Shown: positions 1-7,118 of the stretch, in pieces | Layout: each line of letters begins with the position of its first letter | Numbering within the stretch: position 1 is the first letter of the stretch | DNA from: Stramenopiles sp. TOSAG23-2 | Lineage: Eukaryota; Sar | Direction: 5' to 3' | Assembly (NCBI GenBank): GCA_900128395.1 | Contig: LT649925.1 | Coordinates: 1-11,511 of the forward strand | DNA length: 11,511 nt | The notes under the pieces: generated by a model | Database searches by the model: none | What the model was told of the DNA's origin: nothing | Seen by the model: only the letters and a program-made list of their open reading frames with translations | Program-made: the position numbers and the translations under genes

Positions 1-239
1 TTGAGCATATTACTTTAACACGAGAAGTGTAAAAATATTATAACTTAGATTTTAAACATCATTATTAAAATATATAAAAAATTCTCCTATTTATTATAAA
101 TTAAAGATTTTATTATTTACTCAAATGTTATATTCACTATATATATTATATCATATATATGTGTAGTTACCAGAAGTAATTAATACTATGATATTACCTA
201 AACAGAATTGCATACAATAAAAGAGTGTGGAAGAATTAT
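1..239. other. AT-rich non-coding spacer
   Basis: This stretch is very AT-rich, with several A/T runs and a TA-alternating tract around 135-162. I found no convincing ORF, tRNA or other RNA signature. It may be intergenic DNA before a gene lying outside the window, or a 3' flank of the minus-strand genes. Confidence 0.6.
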
Positions 240-374
240 TTATATATATTGTGTAGATCCCGGGGAATCAAGAGGTTGCTTTTGTTTCTTTTTAGCTGGT
301 CGTCGTAGCCCCTTAACTCGCGATGCTATACTTTGTGAACCAGAAGTGTCATTAGTGGGTAAATTTCGCTTCAT
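240..374 (-). CDS. possible 44-residue small protein, unknown function
   Basis: A minus-strand ATG at 374-372 opens a 44-codon frame ending in TAA at 242-240. The frame has an in-frame TAG just upstream, so this ATG is the first possible start. The predicted peptide is polar and basic: a Ser/Thr/Asn-rich start, a cluster around residues 21-32 (GLRRPAKKKQKQ) and a final Pro/Ser/Gly stretch. The stretch is visibly richer in G+C than the flanking DNA, which is how coding sequence looks here. A TA-repeat lies over and just upstream of the start. It sits about 200 bp downstream of the RING-H2 gene on the same strand. I do not recognise it. It could be a small gene, a terminal exon, a decayed fragment or chance. 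Confidence 0.28.
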   Translation of the reverse strand: MKRNLPTNDTSGSQSIASRVKGLRRPAKKKQKQPLDSPGSTQYI

Positions 375-387
375 ATATATATATATA
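373..387. repeat. (AT)n microsatellite, about 7.5 units
   Basis: Uninterrupted AT alternation. It overlaps the first bases of the possible small ORF on the minus strand and could double as a TATA-like element for it. Confidence 0.7.
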
Positions 388-572
388 CTTCCTATAATAA
401 ATTACGAGTGTAGGATACTCGTATCATAGCAGTTAATAATCTAAAAAAACAAGTTACGGGTGTGTATTAAAATAATAATTTTACGCTCGTACTTCCCGTG
501 CGGTAAATATGACCTACTCCTCAGTACAAAGTATGTACGTGTGCTCATTAACTCTCTCGGTCACTTATAGGC
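375..572. other. 3' flank of RING-H2 gene with short inverted repeats
   Basis: Non-coding spacer downstream of the minus-strand stop at 575-573. It holds three short inverted repeats: a 7-bp stem with 7-nt loop at 403-423, an imperfect stem at 480-507 (TTTAC paired with GTAAA, with additional GC pairing past a bulge) and a 5-bp stem with 5-nt loop at 524-538. They lie where the 3' UTR or transcription end would be, but no canonical AATAAA was assigned. Confidence 0.45.
403..423. repeat. perfect 7-bp inverted repeat
   Basis: TACGAGT at 403-409 is the exact reverse complement of ACTCGTA at 417-423, with a 7-nt loop between them. It could form a small RNA hairpin on either strand. No T-run marks it as a terminator, and its function is unknown. 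Confidence 0.6.
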
Positions 573-3500
573 CTATGTGGTTGTAGTGGCAGTTGATGAT
601 GTCATCTCCGTTAGTTCAATCTCTACTAACTCACTTGTACGATTAGCAGCATTTGCACCTGCAACATCTTGTTTACAGATAGGGCAGCATCTGTTATCCT
701 GAAACCACATGTCTATACATTCCGCATGGAAACTATGATTACAATGCAATCTTCGTAATGTCTCGCCTTTGCAATATTCAGAAATACAGATGGAACACAT
801 CATATCTCCAAATTTTAAATCATCATCTTCAACACCTTCTTCGTTTCTACCTTTGTACTGCCAGGTGTAAAGTGTATTGAGTTCATCATTGGTTACACCA
901 GCACGAAGTAAACCTTGGTCGCGTCCAATTAAATCTTGTACTTGGTTGTTTAAATGCCGACGGTATTTTAACGTGTAATATACTATTAAACCAAACGACA
1001 TAATAAACGCACCGGCAAACACCAGTAGAAAATCTCCATTGCTTTCATCATCCTCTCTATATGCATTATCTCTCCCGTCTCCATTTCGATCTGTTTGGGA
1101 GTTTAAACATTTCGTATTGCTACCAAAACAAACTCCATCGCAATCTTTTAAAGCATTGTTTCCACCACATATGCCACAATCATCTAAAACTTGGCCATTT
1201 TGACAGTGAATGACACATTTACTTTTATCGGTGACCGCTTCTCGTTTCGTCGTTCCCCCACTACACATTCTGCACACATCTAATTTTGCTTTACCTTGGC
1301 ATACATTGGCACAGTCAAGCGATGTGTCATAATCGATTCCAGAAGTTCCCCCGGTACAGATTTCACACGAATCTTTCACCGCGTACCCGAAACACTTTCC
1401 CATGCAATCCTTTCCCGCATTAGCATTGTTTTCAATCATGCAAGCACCACATGTTGGCTGTTGTATGTGATTACATGTAACAGAATCCCGATTATCAACG
1501 ACAAATGTCAATGGAGTTCGCTCAAATGCAGGTTTAGCAATGTCACAGGCTTCTCCCGGAGGTTTAGTAACGCAATCATTTACAGTTTCTTCATGTACAC
1601 TGTATAGGGGCAACTCAAATTTATTGTCACCAACAACGATCGCAACATTAACTGTAAAGGTCAAATTTTGAAAAGACATTTTATTGTTATCATCTGAGTA
1701 GCCACTAGCGAAATGTGAAGGTACTGTGCATGATATTTCATCATTAACACTGGAATATGTAGCTGGCACATAAAATTCACCGAATCTGCATTGTAAACTG
1801 GTGCTACTGAACAATTCTTCATTTGCGCATTTTAATTTTTCTATCATTGTTACCTTAAAAAGACTCCCAGGCTTACCACATTTTGTTTCTGTACATGCAA
1901 AATTGGGGGATGGGCAAAACGTCACTAAACTATTCTTTTGTATCGTACCGCTTGCTGTGCCACTGTTTAATAGTATATCGTTAATTGTATGTCCTTTTTG
2001 TTTATCTCTAAGACCAAATAGCGATGGCTTATGTGGTATTGGTACATCTATGTCATCATAAAATATTTGAATAGTCCCATCTGAGTAAAGCCGTGTTAAA
2101 AATGTATATCTAGGACTACTAGTTGGGGTTGCACTTTGTTGAAACAATGGTATATTTTTATACATGATATCCACAAAGCCATTACCGGGATCTTTTCGAT
2201 AGTAAATTTTTGAATCATCAAATTCTTTTGGATTTAAATCAGTCACCAAACTTGCAATTAAATTATTGTACGCAGTGTGAAAGGAGCAATCGTATGCCAT
2301 GAATGTATTACTACATTGGTTTGTGTCATCAAATTGGATTGCGCCATTTGGGTTTACCCAGATTTGTTTATAATTTTCATCGTAAAACTGAAACAAAAAC
2401 GGTAAGTCTACTTTTGATAATGGGTAATCATCAACATCACTTACCGATAACATTTCAAACCCGGCAACAGTTGGATAATCAATATATATTTTCGCAATTT
2501 TTGCAAAATTATTATCATATTTCACCAAGGTTCGATTATCGCTTATCCATACAAAATAATCTTTTGATATTGGATACTGAGATTGTTTTCCTAATTCAAT
2601 AGGCGCTGTTTCGCAAAAATTAGCAGCGATATGTTTACAGCATTTAATTGAGTTTCCATTACTGTTTGTCTTACTACTACACGTGTCTACAGTGCAAGGG
2701 TCGTCATCGTTACAGTCGCTGTTCGATTTGCATTGTGCCAACGAAATTTTCGCTAGGGCGTTATTTTTTGACAAGAAACCAGCGGTTGATAAAGATACAT
2801 CTGATTTTAAATCATTGACGTTTACTGCATCTGTACAAACTGCATATAAATGTTTTGCTTTGCAAAGAACTTTTGAGTTTGTATTACCGGTCAGCCGAGT
2901 ATCGATTGCAGTTGCACCATTGCATATTTGATCTACGCGTGTTACACCTTTATTCATACAAAAACTTTTATATTGAACACCAGTATATAATCGCCGACAT
3001 TCAGTATTACACGTGCAATCTAAGAGTCCACCTTCGATATTATATTGGCATGGCTTCAAACACATTCCATTCGTGCTATGCACGGAAAATTTAAAACATT
3101 CCTCATCAATACTACAATCATTATCTGCTGAGCATGCCATGCAAACCGTATGGCACGTTTCAACTGATTCACACTGGCGATCACCTAAAAAAATTTCAAT
3201 ATTTGCAGCATCCTTACCAAAATCTTTTCCCAGCACTTCAACGGTTGTAGAGCGCAAAATATTGGCTGCGTGTATTTCGGGAAAGATGGCGTGACTACTA
3301 ACATAATTGTCAACTATACAAGAATACACAGGGGCTACATTTCCTAAATTATGTTGACTTGCGAGCTGTTCAGTAACTTGTTGTTTCCAACCGCCATTAT
3401 AATATCCACTACTTCTTCCAAAACCTGTTGCGAAACATTTTTTTTTCTCCCAATCGCAATACGCAGTTTGTTCACAACAACCTAGTTTACCATAACTTAC

Positions 3501-3767
3501 AAAATTGAAATCGTGTGCAATTTTTGTCAGCGTGGCTTCGTTCCAAGCAATTGGCTGTAGTTTTTCAGTAGGTTTCATATTATATTGACGACATGTAGTA
3601 GCATGAGAAGTCCCATTAACATTATTTAAAGGTGCCAATACGAAATATATTCGATTAATACGAGATGTGGTTGTTTTTTGACTAATAACATGATTTAAAA
3701 AATATGAAATGAGAATAATGAAAATGTTTTTTAAAAAAACAATTATCGGTTTATTAGTTTGGCGCAT
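573..3767 (-). CDS. type I membrane RING-H2 E3 ubiquitin ligase with nidogen/IPT-like ectodomain
   Basis: This 1064-residue protein probably transfers ubiquitin from an E2 enzyme to membrane or endosomal targets, with a large luminal or extracellular part that may bind ligands. Residues 7-29 form a hydrophobic signal peptide, likely cut near S29. A Cys-rich region follows (97-390), with an IPT/TIG-like stretch near 160-210 and a CxxDxDC/DPCTxDTC-type motif at 346-377. Residues about 400-620 resemble a nidogen-like beta domain, and 640-715 a second IPT/TIG-like unit (CRFGEFYVPATYSS). Repeats of the D-x-C-x-x-C-x-G-G kind occupy about 772-887. The membrane segment is 913-935, then basic KYRRH, as in type I proteins. 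The RING-H2 is complete: C991, C994, C1009, H1011, H1014, C1017, C1028, C1031, with the E2-contact residues I993, W1021 and P1029 present. N-glycosylation sequons occur at N51, N411 and N701. The topology recalls the PA-TM-RING family (RNF13/GRAIL), but no PA domain is seen. The first ATG was chosen because the signal peptide follows it directly. RING and membrane parts are sure; ectodomain names are by pattern only. Confidence 0.9.
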   Translation of the reverse strand: MRQTNKPIIVFLKNIFIILISYFLNHVISQKTTTSRINRIYFVLAPLNNVNGTSHATTCRQYNMKPTEKLQPIAWNEATLTKIAHDFNFVSYGKLGCCEQTAYCDWEKKKCFATGFGRSSGYYNGGWKQQVTEQLASQHNLGNVAPVYSCIVDNYVSSHAIFPEIHAANILRSTTVEVLGKDFGKDAANIEIFLGDRQCESVETCHTVCMACSADNDCSIDEECFKFSVHSTNGMCLKPCQYNIEGGLLDCTCNTECRRLYTGVQYKSFCMNKGVTRVDQICNGATAIDTRLTGNTNSKVLCKAKHLYAVCTDAVNVNDLKSDVSLSTAGFLSKNNALAKISLAQCKSNSDCNDDDPCTVDTCSSKTNSNGNSIKCCKHIAANFCETAPIELGKQSQYPISKDYFVWISDNRTLVKYDNNFAKIAKIYIDYPTVAGFEMLSVSDVDDYPLSKVDLPFLFQFYDENYKQIWVNPNGAIQFDDTNQCSNTFMAYDCSFHTAYNNLIASLVTDLNPKEFDDSKIYYRKDPGNGFVDIMYKNIPLFQQSATPTSSPRYTFLTRLYSDGTIQIFYDDIDVPIPHKPSLFGLRDKQKGHTINDILLNSGTASGTIQKNSLVTFCPSPNFACTETKCGKPGSLFKVTMIEKLKCANEELFSSTSLQCRFGEFYVPATYSSVNDEISCTVPSHFASGYSDDNNKMSFQNLTFTVNVAIVVGDNKFELPLYSVHEETVNDCVTKPPGEACDIAKPAFERTPLTFVVDNRDSVTCNHIQQPTCGACMIENNANAGKDCMGKCFGYAVKDSCEICTGGTSGIDYDTSLDCANVCQGKAKLDVCRMCSGGTTKREAVTDKSKCVIHCQNGQVLDDCGICGGNNALKDCDGVCFGSNTKCLNSQTDRNGDGRDNAYREDDESNGDFLLVFAGAFIMSFGLIVYYTLKYRRHLNNQVQDLIGRDQGLLRAGVTNDELNTLYTWQYKGRNEEGVEDDDLKFGDMMCSICISEYCKGETLRRLHCNHSFHAECIDMWFQDNRCCPICKQDVAGANAANRTSELVEIELTEMTSSTATTTT
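675..797 (-). other. RING-H2 zinc finger coding segment
   Basis: Encodes residues 991-1031 of the membrane ligase. The spacing is C-x2-C-x14-C-x-H-x2-H-x2-C-x10-C-x2-C, the classic RING-H2 pattern binding two zinc ions in cross-brace form. The Trp between ligands six and seven is present, which suggests an active E2-binding surface. Confidence 0.93.
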
Positions 3768-3833
3768 AGTTGTGTAAAAAGTTAATGTATCTTCGTCAGC
3801 TCCAGCTGCAAGATATTATATATACCTTAACCA

Positions 3834-3843
3834 TATTTATATA
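3834..3843 (-). promoter_or_regulatory. candidate TATA box for the RING-H2 gene
   Basis: The minus strand reads TATATAAATA here, about 67-76 nt upstream of the ATG at 3767, inside a spacer of only 143 bp (3768-3910). Initiation about 30 nt downstream would give a 5' leader of roughly 35-40 nt. The same spacer must also hold the 3' end of the next gene. A 20-codon upstream ORF (3858-3796, minus strand) would lie mostly outside such a transcript. This is a sequence match only. Confidence 0.4.
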
Positions 3844-3910
3844 AAATATCATACGCATTAATGGTGTAATTTCTCAATTTTTGCGTTGTCTTTCATTTTT
3901 TTCTCTCTCC

Positions 3911-6889
3911 CTAAATAAAATATTCTTCTGTATCTGTCACAACTTCATCAACTATTAACTCTTCTAAACCAGTCTTTTGAGAAAATCGACGATGTGTCGT
4001 AATATCTGAATTATCTTGTGATTCATACCTCAAAATTATAACTTTTAATGAAGTTAAAGGCAATGCTTTTAAGCGCTTAATTTTTCTTTGCTGTGGTATA
4101 ATTTCATACATAGACGAGCCACATCCAATTAAAACATTATTCAAATTAAATATCAAAGAGCGTATATTGAATTGTGTTTGTGACCCGGCAATTACATTAC
4201 CTACACTAAATTGACGATTTGCCCATTTCATATCAAATAAACCTTGTTTTTCTACCCAAAAATAAAAAATCGTTCCACCCCACGGACCACCCTCAAGTGG
4301 AGGAGAAGCAAACGAAGTTACACCACGCCGATGTGTCTCAGCAACTAATGTACATTTGCCACTGTGAATATCAATCGACACAATTGCATCGGAGTAAAGA
4401 CCTAATACATCTGGAGAGCATTTCATTAAACCATATAGCGTATCACAACCATCTAACCATCTACCAAAGGTTATATCAACGATATCAATATCAAATGAAT
4501 AATCATGCCGTTTATCATAAAATTTTAATGCCCCCAATGTAAGAGTATTGCCAGTGTTGGGATCGATTTTGAGCAAAATATCGCTATTGCTAACGCCAAA
4601 CACTTGACCATTGCTTGATGATGCGAGTGCGTTCAGATTTGGAACAGATTTTCCTATTTTTGTCATATCATTAAAATCATCCGAATTTGAGAGATATAAC
4701 TGACCAATCCGTGTATGCATAGAACCTCCAGATATACTTCCCCTATGTGCAGCACTACCTAGCAAAAGATATCGCGAGACAAGATGTTTATTCCCGCTTT
4801 GGTTATTATTTTGATTTGGCGCAGAAAAGTCATGAAAGGACTCATAATAGGTTGACTGAGATGGTTTTCCACCTCCAAATTTATCGGTACCTTGCTCATG
4901 TACCAACAACGAACCTACGGACGTTTGCCGTCTCATTTTTTTATTTCTAAGCATACTACCTCTACGATTGTTTGAAGTCGCATCTACAGGGGGTTCATTT
5001 CTTCCTACAACAGAAGGCGTAGTAGGGAATGATTTGTTTTCGTCGGCAATATCATCAGATTCTACTTCTGGTGCATGTAATGAATCTTCTTCTTCTGCTA
5101 GATAATATTCATCAACTTTTAGATCATTCCTATTATTGATTGTTGTATTTTGCATCGGGTTATACGCATTATTGATTGTTGTTGTTTCAAACATATTGGC
5201 CGGTATTGTAGGAACATGATTGGTATACGCCTGCTGATTTTGTGACAATGCAAGCGGTGATGATGGTGGCTGTTGTCCATGATAACGCATTAAATATTGT
5301 TGCTGCTGTTGTTGATGATAATACGCTTGCTGTTGCGCTTCCATTCGAGCATAATAAGCATGCTGCATCCAACTCCATGCATTCGCTTCAGCTTGATATC
5401 TCCGTTCACGTTCTGCCATGACAAAATATTCCCAATCTTCCCTTTCAAATTGTCTTTGATAATACATAGGCTGCACAGAAGTTTTTGTCGTGGAAGGTGA
5501 GGATGACGTTTTTTGTGAAGACACTGGCGAAGTTAATTTTGGTGGTGACTTATCAATATTGTTTTGAGTTCCCTTATTTTTGGTTTTATTAGAAACAAAG
5601 TTTACTTTTTTCTTCTTTTTCTTATTTTTTTTCTGTTTTTTCATTTTTTTATCAACAACCATTCTATTAATCTGTTGTTGTTGGTGGTGTTGCTGCTGCG
5701 GTGATGATGATTCATCCGAAACCTCCGCAACATAAACTTCAGGACCAAGATCTTCCCATTTTTCAACGCTATCATTATTCGTTTGAACGTCCTCTTCCTC
5801 TGTTGCCATGTTTCCAAATGGTAAAACATCATTACCAGATACTCCAAAAAGATCGCCATCTTGGGTAAAATACAATGATGTAAGTCTTCTCCTTTTATAA
5901 TGGGACGGTGTTTCCTTTGTTACAAGTTCAATTCTATTATTGCCAAACCAATGCACTTCGTGTAATCCTAATTTCCTTGACCAAAACAAAAAAGCAATAT
6001 CTTGTTGTGGTCCCAACAATTCATACGGAGAAGCAATCGCATCGACATCGTGACAACCAGTTGCTAATATTAAATCTACTTGTTTCGTTTTTGGATTTAT
6101 ACGACAAATACTATCAGTTCCTAATAACTCATGACCATAGTTACATTCTGCAATGCCATACAATGTGCATTCGCCATCATCCATACAAGTCGAATATGTT
6201 AAAGATTTTATATTTAATTGAGCATATTTTACATTACTGAATCGTATGGAGATTTCTGTGGAAGGAAAGATACTAGAAGATTTTGTATTAGAAATATCTC
6301 TTTCTAAAGTAACAAGTAAACTTCGAGAAATGCCATTTCTTGATATTTTTCTTATACCAATTAACTCATGCGTCAGCGGATGAATAGCTACACATTCTAA
6401 TGGCATCTTGCTATATCCTATACGTTTCCATTCCCCACCATTGAATTTCTGCGTTGTCTCATAAATACCCCCGTATTCATCACATTGGACCATGTGCGGC
6501 ACGTCACTTTTCTCTTGGTATATATTATTTTTTCGTGGAGAAGAATTATTAGTATTATTATAAAAACTATCCTTCATATTATTACTGCCATATAGTTGTG
6601 ATTCATGTGCGACATCGGTATGATTCTGTTCTTGGTGCTGAAATGAGGAGGAGATCGTTGATGGATAATTGTGTGACGATGACGTTTTATTGACAAAAGT
6701 ATTTACATTGGATTCTAAATTTTGAAATTGAATATCTAAAATGGTTTCCATATTAATCCATTTATTAATTTCAGTTGACATAAAGACACTATCAACTGGA
6801 ATAAAACCACTTTCAATTAGTTCAAATAACGTTTTCGTCGGCATAGGACCCTTTTCAACGCCACTTGGATATTTTACTTTCCACATCAT
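3911..6889 (-). CDS. GYF_2-like domain protein with two beta-propeller-like modules, unknown function
   Basis: A 992-residue soluble protein with no signal peptide or membrane segment. Residues 3-49 (WKVKYPSGVEKGPMPTKTLF at the start, W44 later) match the GYF_2/DUF4339 pattern: aromatic start, x-GP turn, Leu-rich helix and a closing Trp, a small fold thought to bind peptides. A beta-rich module spans about 163-357 and a related one about 750-931. Both carry LYG-x4-C, a D-x-I-x-x-I strand, an ASP turn, FxFW/YFW and a final FGV/IGC strand, like WD or quinoprotein propeller blades. Between them lie Gln/His runs (398-406, 525-531), a Lys-rich block (414-428), a charged Tyr/Trp/Gln-rich helix-like part (476-531) and Asn/Ser/acidic linkers. 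The Lys block could act as a nuclear signal. The first of two adjacent ATGs was taken. It lies 143 bp upstream of the RING-H2 gene on the same strand. Molecular role unknown; the gene itself is well supported by length and duplication. Confidence 0.87.
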   Translation of the reverse strand: MMWKVKYPSGVEKGPMPTKTLFELIESGFIPVDSVFMSTEINKWINMETILDIQFQNLESNVNTFVNKTSSSHNYPSTISSSFQHQEQNHTDVAHESQLYGSNNMKDSFYNNTNNSSPRKNNIYQEKSDVPHMVQCDEYGGIYETTQKFNGGEWKRIGYSKMPLECVAIHPLTHELIGIRKISRNGISRSLLVTLERDISNTKSSSIFPSTEISIRFSNVKYAQLNIKSLTYSTCMDDGECTLYGIAECNYGHELLGTDSICRINPKTKQVDLILATGCHDVDAIASPYELLGPQQDIAFLFWSRKLGLHEVHWFGNNRIELVTKETPSHYKRRRLTSLYFTQDGDLFGVSGNDVLPFGNMATEEEDVQTNNDSVEKWEDLGPEVYVAEVSDESSSPQQQHHQQQQINRMVVDKKMKKQKKNKKKKKKVNFVSNKTKNKGTQNNIDKSPPKLTSPVSSQKTSSSPSTTKTSVQPMYYQRQFEREDWEYFVMAERERRYQAEANAWSWMQHAYYARMEAQQQAYYHQQQQQQYLMRYHGQQPPSSPLALSQNQQAYTNHVPTIPANMFETTTINNAYNPMQNTTINNRNDLKVDEYYLAEEEDSLHAPEVESDDIADENKSFPTTPSVVGRNEPPVDATSNNRRGSMLRNKKMRRQTSVGSLLVHEQGTDKFGGGKPSQSTYYESFHDFSAPNQNNNQSGNKHLVSRYLLLGSAAHRGSISGGSMHTRIGQLYLSNSDDFNDMTKIGKSVPNLNALASSSNGQVFGVSNSDILLKIDPNTGNTLTLGALKFYDKRHDYSFDIDIVDITFGRWLDGCDTLYGLMKCSPDVLGLYSDAIVSIDIHSGKCTLVAETHRRGVTSFASPPLEGGPWGGTIFYFWVEKQGLFDMKWANRQFSVGNVIAGSQTQFNIRSLIFNLNNVLIGCGSSMYEIIPQQRKIKRLKALPLTSLKVIILRYESQDNSDITTHRRFSQKTGLEELIVDEVVTDTEEYFI
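4097..4642 (-). repeat. C-terminal copy of duplicated beta-rich module
   Basis: Encodes residues about 750-931 of the 992-residue protein. It aligns by eye with residues 163-357 over the whole length: LNALA/LECVA, LYGLMKC/LYGIAEC, DAIVSID/DSICRIN, FASP/IASP, FYFWVEKQGLF/FLFWSRKLGLH, IRSLIFN/LTSLYFT. The copies are diverged at protein level, so the duplication is old. Confidence 0.75.
5600..5656 (-). repeat. lysine-rich low-complexity tract
   Basis: Encodes residues 412-430, mostly Lys. On the plus strand it appears as a long T-rich tract with few C and G. It sits between the two modules of the protein and may be a nuclear localisation or nucleic-acid contact segment. It is also a place where slippage could vary length between strains. 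Confidence 0.7.
5819..6403 (-). repeat. N-terminal copy of duplicated beta-rich module
   Basis: Encodes residues about 163-357. It carries the same ordered strand motifs as the C-terminal copy, plus an extra insertion near residues 190-225. The separating linker is about 390 residues long, far longer than a normal inter-blade loop. Confidence 0.72.
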
Positions 6890-7118
6890 CTTGTTTCTGT
6901 ATTTCCTTATATGTACAATATTTTTTTAAATGGGGAATTGTTTGATATAGTGGACTTATAATGATGGACTAGTTATCTATTTCAATGTATACTGTATATG
7001 TTTTAGTGTATATGCACATATATTGGTGTGGTGCTTTTTTTAATAATTAAGGAAATAATATACAACAAAAAACTAAACTCTTTTACTATTAAACATCATA
7101 TTAATCATCTCTCGGGCC
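6890..7118. promoter_or_regulatory. 229-bp spacer with probable promoter of the GYF_2-like gene
   Basis: This AT-rich spacer separates the stop of the Tudor/PAH gene (7121-7119, minus) from the start of the GYF_2-like gene (6889). On the minus strand a TATAAG element lies near 6955-6962, about 70 nt upstream of the ATG, a distance like that of the candidate TATA box of the RING-H2 gene. An inverted repeat, TATATG-CA-CATATA, is at 7009-7022, and TGTATATG occurs twice (about 6992-6999 and 7007-7014). I assign no function to these. Confidence 0.35.

Noticed and set aside
245-360. G+C-richer island considered as a tRNA, 5S rRNA or snRNA gene
   Set aside because: No GTTCGAATC-type B box, no cloverleaf and no 5S or U-RNA motif could be found on either strand.
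208-429. Plus-strand 73-residue frame in the spacer
   Set aside because: It starts only from TTG, has TA-repeat-derived Ile/Tyr runs, and lies opposite the better minus-strand ATG frame.
3806-3825. 20-nt intron-like segment on the minus strand (GTATAT to TTGCAG) in the leader of the RING-H2 gene
   Set aside because: The ends match splice consensus, but 20 nt is below almost all known intron lengths and no coding frame needs it.
3796-3858. 20-codon upstream ORF before the RING-H2 gene
   Set aside because: Its ATG lies upstream of the candidate TATA box, so it is probably not in the transcript; composition follows the AT-rich DNA.
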